Source of the DNA: Pardosa pseudoannulata
Lineage: Eukaryota; Arthropoda; Arachnida; Araneae; Lycosidae
Assembly (NCBI GenBank): GCA_032207245.1
Contig: CM063509.1
Coordinates: forward strand, 6,532,723-6,596,722
Reading direction: 5' to 3'
Length of the DNA stretch: 64,000 bases
The notes below the pieces were generated by a model. That model was not told where the DNA came from. It saw nothing but the letters and a program-made list of their open reading frames with translations, and did no database searches. The position numbers were made by a program, and so were the translations under genes. Positions within the stretch are counted from its first letter, which is position 1. The number at the start of each line of letters is the position of its first letter. Shown here one piece after another: positions 22,979 to 33,359 of this stretch.

Positions 22979-23588
22979 CTTTCAGCTATGAAAAGAACGC
23001 TCAAAATGCTTAAAAAAATTCTTCTATATTTCGCAGAAATGTGGACAATTAAAGCCATCTGTTAGTTTAGAGGTTAATAAACAATTGAAAATCACAGTAA
23101 AGCCAAAATAAAAGAATAAACGTGGAAAGCGGGTTGCACAGTTAAATTGACGGATAAAATGCATGCCCGCGGAAATCGCGGGATGCGCAGCGAGAGGGTT
23201 AAATAAATTATTTTTTGTTGCAATGAAAATTTTATCGCCGGTATAAACATCAAATTATTTTCATAAAAATCTACTAGTCTATTTCAAGAACTCATAAATA
23301 TCTAGCTTTTAAGTTATATATCTTTGAAAATTAAGAAGTTTGTTGGTTTGTGTGTTTGTTTTTTTATACATAACTACATGGTTTGACTAAATAAATTCAG
23401 CGTGATTATAAACTGCATTCACAGTACCGGTAGACATTAGAGGGGTATGAAGATAAATTATGGAGCGTGTACCAGATAATTCTCAGTCAAAACACAAACC
23501 ATTTTTTTTACCTGCCTCATAGGGTACTTTACAATTCTGGAAAATTAAAAATTTTAATGATTCCGTCATATGACGGGCTATATGCTAG

Positions 23589-25045
23589 TTTGTTTTATAG
23601 AAATGTTTTACTAAAAGGTTCGTTTAATTGTACATTGTAACTTTAACTGCAGTAAATAAACCAAATTGTTAGAAGCTGCCAAACGTTTTAGTAGATTAGT
23701 CAAAAACAAAATAAATTTATTTTTTCTAATGTTACTGTAAAATGACTCAGTTAAAATATGTTTTATATAGTTTAAATAAAATCTAGATTTATATTTTGCA
23801 TTAAGAGATCAACAACTGTACTTCGTATAAATATATAATTAAATTTTAGAATGTATTTTAAACTCTTCAAATATAGGTAAGATTTATGATTAAATATAAT
23901 GAATTTTAAGAACGTTTTAGTTGCAATAATAAATTTTATTATTTTTTTTTAATATTTTGCGATGTTTGGCGACAGACGTGGTGACAAAAATAAATTGTCA
24001 AACCTGTCGCCAACGAGTCGATATCTCACCAATTTGGCTAAATACCCAAAGAAACCCATGTTAAATTTAAGGCTTACTAACAAATTCGTAACAGTATGCA
24101 TTTTAAACTCTTCAAATAAAGGTAAGCTTTTTTCTTAAATATAATAGATTTCAAGAACTTTATAGTTAATAATAATTTTTATTATTTTTTAGAAATGATT
24201 GAGCAAAGCTTTAAATGCGAAAACTTAAATTATTTGAATTCAGAAAGCCTTTATATTATTTGTACAGATAAAAAACTGAATTTAAATACACTTTTAAATA
24301 GAGCTAAGTTAAAAAATAAGGTAATTGTGTAGCTCTTACAATTCTTAAAAGTTCAGAAAAAGGGAATTAAACATCTTAAACGTTTGTTCAATAATATAAC
24401 AAAATTAGAAATCTTTTAACTATCTTTAAGAAATAAAATTTAGAAATATATTAAAATGGATTATTATTTAAATTGAAATTTCAAAAGTTTATGAAACAAA
24501 TAGCATGAAAGAAAATGGTATAATTGGAATTTTTATTAATATTCTTCAGAAAATGATGTTTAGAATTTCTTTTTAGTTCTTCATATTTCGATTCCAAGTA
24601 TTTCATTAGACGAAACTTTCAACAAATTCTATTAACGATTATAATTAAATTTTTTTCTTAAGAAATGGCATATGTCGATGATTTTGTATTGCAGCTTATA
24701 TATTTGAGATAAAAACTTTTATATGGAATTAATTTGGGTACAAAATTCCAAAAAGTAATTATTTTCGTTTCATAAGCACTGAATTATGCAAAAGAAATAA
24801 CGAATTAAATATATAGCATGAAAAATGTTTCTGAGTTCTTTTAAAACTAAATTACATTAAATAGAATACAAGTAGACTTTCAGTCTAGAAGCGAGTACTT
24901 TAAATGTAATCATTATTTAGAACTATATTAGAAGTGCTTTTAAATATAATAACTAATGGGAATATTTCAACTCGTGGATTAGCTGCAAAAAAATCAATTT
25001 CTGAAAAAGTATTATGTAGGAAAATGTTCGTTAGGAAATGTCATT
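23589..25045. other. AT-rich stretch with a duplicated 100-bp segment
   Basis: Positions 23848-23950 and 24092-24192 are diverged direct copies ('attttaaactcttcaaat', 'ggtaag', 'aaatataat'). Between them is a hairpin with a 10-bp stem (23966-23975 and 24004-24013). Nothing else is recognised. Confidence 0.5.
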
Positions 25046-25400
25046 TTGTATGGAAAATGTAGAATGAACATTTTACCTTTTTGCCTATGGCACGCAAACT
25101 GAGTTCTAGCAAACAAAATGTGCTCATAGTAGGAAAATGTAGACTGAATATTTTACCCTTTTAGCTGTGACACGCAAACTCAGTTCAAGCAAACAAAATG
25201 TGCTCATAGTAGGAAAATGTAAAATGAAAATTTTACCTTTTTGCTTGTGACACGCAAACTGAGTTCAAGCAAATAAAATGCGCTCATGAAAGAAAGTGTA
25301 GAATGAACATTTTATCCTTCTGTCTGTGACACGCAAACTCAGTTCAAGCAAACAAAATGCGCTCATAGTGGGAAAATGTAGAATGAACATTTTACATTTC
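25046..25400. repeat. 80-bp minisatellite, about 4.3 copies
   Basis: The phrase 'gaatgaacattttac' recurs at 25061, 25141, 25221, 25300 and 25380, giving periods of 80, 80, 79 and 80. Each unit also carries 'gtgacacgcaaact.agttc' and 'gctcatagt'. Units differ by a few per cent. It sits directly before repeat family R. Confidence 0.9.
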
Positions 25401-25429
25401 ACCCTTTTTATGATAAACATCCGAAAATT

Positions 25430-26033
25430 GTGCTTTTTTGAAGCCGACCTGCGGGAAGAGAAAAACGGTATTGCAATTCCGTGAAGCCCAAAATCGTTCG
25501 TCCAATATATAATGTTTAATTAGCCATTTTCTCAATAGTTTTTTGGCTTTTGGTTTTCGAGTGCTACGTCTACTTTTCAAACTATCAACCAAACAGGAAG
25601 TGATACAGTTGTTCTGAGAATTTCAAATCATTGGAAACGGGTTACACACAATGCGTTTGACTATATTGAAGGACTGTAAAGCATTTTGACATGAATTACT
25701 TTTGTTTGTTTTGGTTTGGAGTGGCCACAGTCTACTTTTTTGCAACACAAGAGCTAATGAGACCGGGACCTACAGCTTAAAGCCGATTCCGAACGGCTAC
25801 AAACATCCATGCCGCAGTGGGATTCGTACCCACAAACTCCGGTACCGAATGCCAGCACCCTAAACAATCGGCCATCTTTCGGCTTATTTTCACAATAGAT
25901 AGAGATTTTACAGTAGAAGGTTAAACAGTTTCGCGCCATTTAATACTATATCTCGGATACTGTAAAACATTTGTAAAATTCAAGGAATTGTGACAGTTAT
26001 TAAAGATGACAATATTGTTGTAATAGTTTATTA
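25430..26033. repeat. Dispersed repeat family R, copy 1 (interrupted by SINE)
   Basis: 25455-25538 ('acggtattgcaattccgtgaagcc', 'gttcgtcca') and 25886-26033 ('acaatagatagag', 'actgtaaaacatttgtaaaattcaa') align with 61230-61381 and 61959-62070. The SINE composite interrupts it at 25539-25885. The second copy is uninterrupted at this point. The 66-residue minus frame at 25392-25592 lies in the repeat and has no recognised domain. Confidence 0.65.
25539..25885 (-). mobile_element. Composite SINE insertion: SINE + spacer + second SINE tail
   Basis: On the minus strand: a full tRNA-derived SINE (25885 to about 25703) with a tRNA-like head, B box degenerate at 'gggattcgtaccca' and tail of CCAAA-type repeats; then about 120 bp of unrelated spacer; then a second copy of the SINE tail (25582-25539). 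A 13-bp repeat with one mismatch flanks the whole unit ('attttctcaatag' 25526-25538, 'attttcacaatag' 25886-25898). The homologous repeat at 61.3 kb has a single, uninterrupted site. One insertion of a read-through transcript is the simplest reading. Confidence 0.65.
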
Positions 26034-26110
26034 CACTGGTGTGCAAAACTGAAGCAACAGGTGGGTTTTTTTTTGCCAAAACACCAAGAGAAATCATTTG
26101 AGAGACATGA
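26034..26110 (+). mobile_element. Possible solitary Tc1/mariner-type terminal sequence
   Basis: 'cactggtgtgcaaaact' followed by 'gaagcaacaggtgg' resembles the ends of Tc1/mariner elements, with a TA just before it. No partner end was found downstream. Confidence 0.3.
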
Positions 26111-27043
26111 ATATATAAAGCTCACAATATTATTCAAAGGTAAGAGCATGACGACACAGGTATATATGATAATATAAGGTCTTTTATTTAATATATTATG
26201 AATAAATTATAATACATAGAAACACTTAATAATTCTTAATATAATATAATATAATGGTTTATAAATATAAAATGGTCCAACATTTTTAAAATAAAAAAAA
26301 ATAAAAATTAACTGCTACATTTAAAATAACAAATAATTTTAACCACGACAATTTTATATATATTCAATTGATAGAGAATAAATTTTTAAAACGATGATAC
26401 AAAAAGTTACAAACAGTATTCGATATGATTTTAACTGGATTTTAAAAGCAGGATTAATAGAATTAATTTTAATAATTTATTTGATAATAAATCATCGTGA
26501 ATTCAATTTTAAAAATTAGCAGAGTTTATTTTCTTAATAAAACACAAAAGAAGATTCATATCCAATAATTAATACAAATATGTTAATTATTATCATCTAT
26601 AATATACAGAAAATTAACCATTTGAATACAATAATTATTATGAAGAAATTACTATGAAAAAATAGTTTCGTGGGATTAATTAATAAAAAAAATGTAAATC
26701 AATAAAAAAAATTTATGGACTGACAAAATTTTTTAAGATAAAAATAATTTTAAAAAACTTTTTGTGTCTAAAAAATTCAGATATTAAATATAAAAAAATT
26801 TAATACGAAAATTATAAAATTAATACTGCTTAACATATAGAATTATATGTAGTAGTGCTCTTTAATGTAAATCCAGTGGTTTATATTTGTTAACATAGGT
26901 CCATAATTCGATTTAAAATACTTGATATGGTTTATTTCATGGTAGATAAACTGAGGACTAATGTTCAAAGTAAACACTTTCCGCGTAAGATATACCATAA
27001 CCGGAACATATTTCGCAACCTTTAATAAAATTATCTTCCCTGG
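26111..27043. other. Very AT-rich non-coding stretch
   Basis: No features recognised. Confidence 0.5.
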
Positions 27044-27056
27044 TAGAGGCTCTTGC

Positions 27057-27229
27057 GGTATCGTTTAAGTGCTAGTCTACTTTTTGCAACACGAGGGCTA
27101 ATGAGACCGGGACCTACAGCTTAAAGCCGAATCCGAACGTCTACGAACATCCATGCCACTATGGGATTCGAACGCACGAACTCCGGTACCGAAGGCCAGC
27201 ACCCTAACCAATCGGCCATCCTTCGGATC
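27057..27229 (-). mobile_element. tRNA-derived SINE, 13-bp TSD
   Basis: The minus strand carries the A box ('gattggttagggtgctgg'), the B box ('gttcgaatccca' with a few changes), the shared body ('cggtctcattagccctcgtg') and the tail. It is flanked by 'tagaggctcttgc' (27044-27056) and 'tagaggctgttgc' (27230-27242), a 13-bp TSD with one mismatch. Confidence 0.8.
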
Positions 27230-27242
27230 TAGAGGCTGTTGC

Positions 27243-28129
27243 ACAGAGGAATTTAGTTAAGAGTAAAAAAAAAAAAAAAAAGTAACATGACCTGAAATAT
27301 ACACCAGTAAATTCGATATGTCCTTTTAAACTGAGATTTAATATTACTGTGATAAATTAGAAGAAAAGGAATTAGATTAGGAATCATATTTAATATAATT
27401 TTATATTCATTAAATTTCATGATAAGATTATTTTCAATAATTTTTGTATTAAGGTATATATTTTGCCGAGAGATTTAATTTTTAATACTTCTGACTTTTC
27501 TAGAAATACATCTCTTATAAGTTGATTAATATCCAAAAAATGTAACTATATTACATTATTTCATCTATAATAAATATCATTTAAAATTACTCATTTTTAT
27601 GACTCTTAAATGTTGAACTTCTAGATATTCGAAATCTAATTAACTCTTAAAACATAGTTTCGTGGAGATTGAAATTATAATTAAATTTTAAAATGCATGA
27701 TGATAGGTTTTAAAATTTAATTAACTTTCATTTTATGGTAACTGACAAATTTTTAGCAATGAATGAATGAGATTAGATATTTTAACGGAAAATAAAACAT
27801 CTCTATAGAAATATAAAATTTATTAATTGAACGAAAAGATAATTCTAATTATTTTAATTTTATATGTCTTTTACATTGTTGAGTTTTATATACCATGTGT
27901 AATATAATAGTAGGCAATTCAAACTCGTTTTCATTACTGATTTAGATAAACATATATTCGTTAATTCTAAAACAGTGATTCAAACTACTTCTAAAATTTT
28001 AAAAGTGGTTTATCTAACCTTAAAGTCATTACATATTTTCTACAATAGATTAGATCAGTTTGAACATTTTCGTATTTTTTCAGTAATTATAATAACAATT
28101 ATATTATTTCACAGTAAGCAGTACGTCAT
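27243..28129. other. AT-rich non-coding stretch
   Basis: An 18-base poly-A run lies near 27265. The frame 27975-28193 is hydrophobic AT-bias sequence running into the tandem duplication. Confidence 0.5.
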
Positions 28130-28445
28130 ATTTTTAAGAGTAATTAAAATCCTGTTTCTTTTATTTGGTGTATATATTTTATGGTTTATATAAATACATT
28201 TCTTAAAAAGAAATATCAATTTTTTTTATATATAGGTAGATCATTTTTAATGATCTGGGAAAAATTTTATCTTAAACAAGTAAGTGCATTTTTAAGAGTA
28301 ATTAAAATCCTGTTTCTTTTATTTGGTGTATATATTTTATGGTTTATATAAATACATTTCTTAAAAAGAAATATCAATTTTTTTTATATATAGGTAGATC
28401 ATTTTTAATGGTCTGGGAAAAATTTTATCTTAAGCAAGTAAGTGC
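28130..28445. repeat. Tandem duplication of a 158-bp unit
   Basis: 28130-28287 and 28288-28445 are almost identical; the differences I see are single bases (for example 'aatgatctgg' against 'aatggtctgg'). Such low divergence implies a recent duplication. Confidence 0.9.
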
Positions 28446-28592
28446 TCTTTATTTTAGGTTGAAAAAAAAGTATAATGTTATATAACAAAGATATTTCAGG
28501 TTGAGAATTACTTTGCGATCTTATCTTAGCGGAAAAAGGATTTTGAATGCAATGCCTAGCAAAATGATCAGTTTTTAATTAATTCTTTTAAA

Positions 28593-28973
28593 AATTTTTA
28601 TTTTACTTTAATTAATTTTATATATCTTGATTTATGAACGAAAATTTATGATTAAAAAAATTGTTTTGAGAATAAAAATAAATTCAGGGTACAATTATCT
28701 CTTAACTTTTTTACATGCAAGTAAATTTGCTGAAAAATATTGTTCTTTGAATAATTCTAATACTCTGTGCTATATATTTCTCCTTTGACTATCTATTATT
28801 ATTTTAACTTCTATTTCTATTTAAACATTTTTATTTTACTTTAATTTTATATATCTTGATTTATGAATGAAAATTTACGATTAAAAATTGTTTTGAGAAT
28901 AAAAATAAATTTAGGGTACAATTATCTCTTTTAACTTTTCTACATGCAAGTAAATTTTCTGGAATTTTTTTAT
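28593..28973. repeat. Diverged direct repeat, two copies of about 150 bp
   Basis: 28593-28742 and 28827-28973 share 'atatatcttgatttatgaa', 'ttgttttgagaataaaaat' and 'gggtacaattatctctt'. Short insertions and deletions separate them, so the pair is older than the 158-bp duplication just upstream. Confidence 0.75.
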
Positions 28974-30190
28974 CTTTCAAAAAGTCTAATAGTCTAATAG
29001 TAACAGTTAAAAAAAATAAGAATTTCGGAAACATATCTGTAGTAATTCTACAGTTCCATTAAACTGAAAATCAAATTTTAAAAGCAATACAAAATTTGTG
29101 AACATAATCGTAAGTGTATAATTAACTTGATTTGTAAACAACTCTTAAAAGTTGTTTTAGGGAATAAATTAGTTTTAAATCTCGGGAGCTATCCAAATAA
29201 GTAAGAGGCTTATCGGAAAAGAAATAATTTTCTAAATAGAAATGAAATTTGGAGCACTAGAGTTTGTGTTAGAGAATATTGATTTTACAGCTTTTTTTAA
29301 ACAAAGTTTGATCTTTGTAATTACATTACATCTACGTGTAATTCAATTTTATATTGAAAACTTTTCAGTTTATTACAGAATTACATAAAATTAAATACAG
29401 TAATGTTTTTTAATTCAATGATTTCGTTGTGTAGTTAAGACGTATTTTTAATGATTATTGAATTGAAATAAGAATTAAAATTATCTTTCGAAAATTTATA
29501 TTAAGTGGAATTACGAGACTTAAGAGGCAATAGTACTTTAATTCCAAATATTTTTATGTATTTGCTATATTTTAAAGCTTATACAGTAAGTAATCATTTT
29601 ATCAGTATATCAAATAGTAGTCATAAATTCTTAGGGTAGGCAGTATGTGATTTATATAATAAATTGATATTTACCGAAGTTTTTAGAATTCACTGAACTA
29701 AATATTTCTAAAATGAAGATACAAATATTGTCTACTGAATGAAGATATCTAAATGACAAACACATTTACAACAAGTATTACACCTGGAATAAATCTCTGT
29801 AAAATAAGAAAAGTGTCAAAATTGCAAAATTTGCCAATGAGAATATATACTGATTCTGCATCATTAAATTTATAGTTATCTCTATCCATGAAACAGTGTT
29901 CATTTGTGTACGTTTTGTTTATATAAATTCATACGGTTTGTAGTATGAAAATCTGTGTATGTAAAATTGAAGTGTAATATATTTTGTTTTCAATATTTTC
30001 AAATATTACTCAAAATAAATATATAATAAACATTCGACGGACGGTTTTTAACATAGAGTAGCTAATATAAAGTTTTCTCGTATGTATTAATAATGTATGT
30101 AATAGACATAGAAAACTGAATTCATTAAAATAACTTTTAAAAATTCCAGTGAATTCATTTTAATCACAGTTGGTACAGAATACTCAACCT
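28974..30190. other. AT-rich non-coding stretch
   Basis: No features recognised. Confidence 0.5.
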
Positions 30191-30194
30191 TTTT

Positions 30195-31880
30195 CCGTCC
30201 GCCTATTCTTACTCCTGCCGCCTGCCTGAAACTTTTCCCCAACACCTGCCTTACAGTTACGTCCATAATTTTACCCTTGCAGTACGACTCCTTTTAACAA
30301 CTTATTGACTATGCTTACTCCCATACACTTATCCCTGTGATTCGGCCAAACGCTTTCTACACCCCTCAAACTATACTTACCCCCAAAATCTTCCCATATC
30401 ATCGACCCACACCTTACCCCAAACCTCCAAAATCTTACCCCTGTCATCCGCCTGACACCTTTCCAAACACGTCGACTATACTTACCCCCAAAATGTTATC
30501 CTTGTCATCGCCTCAGCTCTTTCCAATAGCCCTCGACTATACTTAACCCTAAAATATTACCCCTGTCATTCTCTCTACCCCTTTCTCCAACCCCTCAACT
30601 ATACTTACTACCAGTGTTGTCAACCTTTACAGGCAAAATTATGGATTCTAGGTCCTAAAATTATGGCATTGGCTTATAAATTATCGTACATTTTTGTAAT
30701 TAGTTCAAAATAGTGTTAATAGAGGGCGCTTGTACAATATATTTTAATCAACTGAATCTTAATATCAGATACATTTTAAAATTGTGGAAAAACATAAAAA
30801 TGGCAGAATTTTTATTATTTACCATTATGTAATTTTGTAACCGATTATTATTTATTAATCGGTTTAGTTACTAAAAATACCATATTTTAGTGAAACCTGC
30901 AATAGAATAAGTAAAATGCAAAATTACTTCTAATTATCCATAATTATGTAATTATTAAAAGAAATATCTTCAGTATAATCGTGAATATTCAGTAATTTGG
31001 CATTTAACAATTTTGTGTTTTGTGTATTTAAGGATGAGTGATTTAAATAATTTTAAATATCTAACAGATAAAAACACAGGTCATAACCATTTTAAAATTC
31101 TTTATTTTATATTAGTTTTAAATAATATCAAACATTAGTACTTAGGTCATATTCAATTTCACAAATATACATTTTTTTTATAATTGACACTTTCCCTTCT
31201 ATTATTACACAATACAGATGGCCTTTCTCAATTTCTGTTACAGGATTATTTACTTTCATTTAATGAAGAAGCACCGCAAAACATGCTCCTTTAGCTTCTC
31301 TAAAATCTACAATAATTATTTGATGGGAAAAAGTGATAAAAAATTAATTAGACATTCTCAATTTTTTTTATGTTGCTTTTTATAGAGTTACAGTTAAATT
31401 ACGTATTCTTTTCATTCTCCATTAGTCTACTTTTGGTTTATCGTACAAATCAGGAAATTATCATACAGTTTTTCAGAATTATGTCACAATTTTGAGATTG
31501 TTTTTCATCGTACATAGTCATAAGTTATCGTACATATACGATAATTATCGTATGGTTGTCAACACTGCCTACTACCAAAATTTTAGCCTGTCACCACCCC
31601 ACGTCTTTCCCCACCCCCTTGATTAATCCCGAAAATCCTACCCCTATTCCCCACCCCTTGGTCTATACCTACCCTAAAATCTTCCCCTATCATCAGCCCG
31701 ACTTCTCTCCCCAACCCCTGGACTATACCTACCCCCAAATTCCTACCCCTGTTATCCGCCCAACCCTTGGACTATACTTACCCCCCCCCCCAAATCTTAA
31801 CCTTGCCATAACCCCACCCCTTACCTCAACTTCTCCCATATACTTTCTCCCAAAATCTCCCCCTGCCTGCCGTTCGTACC
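30195..31880. repeat. C-rich minisatellite, unit about 60 bp, split by a hAT-like insertion
   Basis: Units such as 'gactatacttaccccca', 'aaatcttacccctgtcat' and 'ccgcc' recur from 30195 to 30611 and resume at 31568-31880. The two Pro-rich frames (30337-30546 and 31556-31894) are products of the array, not genes. The strand is strongly C-rich and poor in G, unlike everything around it. Confidence 0.8.
30612..31567. mobile_element. hAT-like non-autonomous element inside the minisatellite
   Basis: The ends 'CAGTGTTGTCAACC' (30612) and its inverted form with one mismatch (ending 31567) match the hAT superfamily end consensus. They are flanked by 8-bp 'cttactac' (30604-30611) and 'cctactac' (31568-31575), the TSD length of hAT. 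The interior of 956 bp is AT-rich, contains repeated 'cgtacat' and 'tatcgta' motifs near both ends, and has no transposase frame. Confidence 0.8.
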
Positions 31881-31899
31881 TAACTGTGTGCTAAATAGT

Positions 31900-32317
31900 C
31901 TCTACAGTTAGAGTTAGTGAAAATTACGTTTTATTATGCAATATCTTCCCTTTTGGTACAGAAAATACAGTTCTGGGTATTCTGTAAGAAAATGCATAAT
32001 AGTACTAATTTTTGAATTAATTTTGAAAATTTATAGAATAGTTTTATTCTTCAGTTTAAAAAAATCCCTTAAATAAAAATTACCGTATTAATACAAAAAG
32101 AAATGTGTATTGAACTATTTTAAACAGGTTACTTTGAAAAAGTCCATAATTAAAAGATATTTAACTAAATAATACCGTATCTTGAAAATTCAACCACGTT
32201 TAAGCAATTATAATACCGAAATTATGTTAAAGTTTTAATGTTAGCATTATCAACGAATTGCAATTTCTAAACGATATTTTATAGAGTCATACAAATCTTA
32301 AAAATTAAAAAAAAGAG

Positions 32318-32385
<68 letters not shown>

Positions 32386-32912
32386 TTGACTTTTCATACC
32401 TTGAAAAATACAAGTTTTAGAAACATAATTTTTTAAATATAGTTAGAACAAATTATTATCTTTATACAAATATCCCATTCATTAATAAAACATAAAAAAT
32501 ATTTTTGTTAGAATTTTTTAAAGAGACACTTTGCAGTTAACAAAAATATCAAGGCTAATGTGCATAATCAGTTAAAATATAATTAAGTTTAAGATAAATT
32601 TGTTGTTTTAAAACATACTACAGTATCTTAAAATAACTTTGAACTTAATTAGTATATTTTTAAAACTAACTACGTAACTGACTAAGTTAGTAACTAACTA
32701 AGTAACTAACTAACGAAGTTAGTAACTAACTAACTAAGTTAGTAACCTGGGAAAGCTAAGCGCTACCTCAACGCTTCTGGGCTTTTACTTTTAAAATAAA
32801 CTCAAATTTGAAACATGCCTATCGTTTTAAATATATTTTTTAAAGTATACCATATATCGCCTTTAATAGAGAATAGTTAGTATTTCTCCCTATTAAAATG
32901 TTATAAAATTCA
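31900..32912. other. AT-rich stretch with simple repeats
   Basis: (AT)n occupies about 32320-32381 and a TAACTAAC/AGTTAGT-type short tandem repeat about 32660-32745. No gene signal was seen. Confidence 0.6.
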
Positions 32913-33130
32913 TCAGGGATAGACCTTTTGAGAAAAATCGTCGCTATATTTTGTTTTTTAGGACCGACGCCGACTCGAGAGCAGTCTCCTGATATCTACA
33001 AATGATAAGTTGATTCCAGTTGTATTTCTTAGGCATTTATCTAATTGTATAAAATCATTTAATCAAGATCTATTTGTCCATGTGTTTATTTATGAGTTTA
33101 GATTTCTTCTTTCTCAAACACTAGGCTTAA
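32913..33130 (+). mobile_element. LTR-like dispersed repeat, copy L3 (3' part)
   Basis: From 'agggatagacc' to 'tttctcaaacactagg' this matches the last 210 bp of copy L1 (about 2995-3203). The 5' half is missing. Confidence 0.55.
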
Positions 33131-33254
33131 TTGATTAGTTAATCTATGTGTACAATACTGTGCATCTATAAAAGCAAAATCCATCCACATAAACAGTTTA
33201 AATGTATTCAAACATAAAAGACTAAAGAAAAAATATCATCTTTCATTGTTGGCA

Positions 33255-33350
33255 TGATTTAAATCAGTTGATTTAAATCATGATATACATCAGTTGATTT
33301 AAATCATGATATACATCAGTTGATTTTTTTTAAATCATTGATTTAAATCA
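33255..33350. repeat. 28-bp tandem repeat with palindromic core
   Basis: Three copies of 'catcagttgatttaaatca' plus 'tgatata' lie head to tail; each contains the palindrome 'tgatttaaatca'. Confidence 0.85.
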
Positions 33351-33359
33351 TCTTTTTTT

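Larger units (their letters stand above)
21875..23198 (-). mobile_element. PiggyBac-like element nested in the Helitron
   Basis: TTAA lies on each side (21871-21874, 23199-23202). The ends are inverted: 'CTCTCTCGCTGCGT' against 'CCCTCTCGCTGCGC'. The minus strand keeps the two ends of a piggyBac transposase but not the catalytic middle. At 1324 bp it is an internal-deletion derivative. Homologous Helitron sequence in copy H2 runs through this point without it, giving an empty site. Confidence 0.8.
21460..23588 (+). mobile_element. Non-autonomous Helitron, copy H1, with nested piggyBac
   Basis: The 5' end 'TCCCCTATATAATAATAGCC' follows an A; the 3' end is the perfect hairpin 'ccgtcatatgacgg' (23563-23576), then 'gctatatg' and CTAG, followed by T. 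A|TC...CTAG|T with a subterminal hairpin is the Helitron signature of rolling-circle transposons, which make no TSD. Copy H2 at 40491-41606 has the same ends. The interior is split by a TTAA-flanked element (21875-23198). No Rep/helicase frame exists, so it depends on another element for movement. Confidence 0.8.

Noticed and set aside
25046..25400. CRISPR-like array
   Set aside because: Whole 80-bp units are repeated with no unique spacers; it is a minisatellite in eukaryotic DNA.
30337..31894. Pro-rich frames of 69 and 112 residues
   Set aside because: They are translations of the C-rich minisatellite; the second starts inside the end of the hAT-like insertion. No signal peptide or domain.
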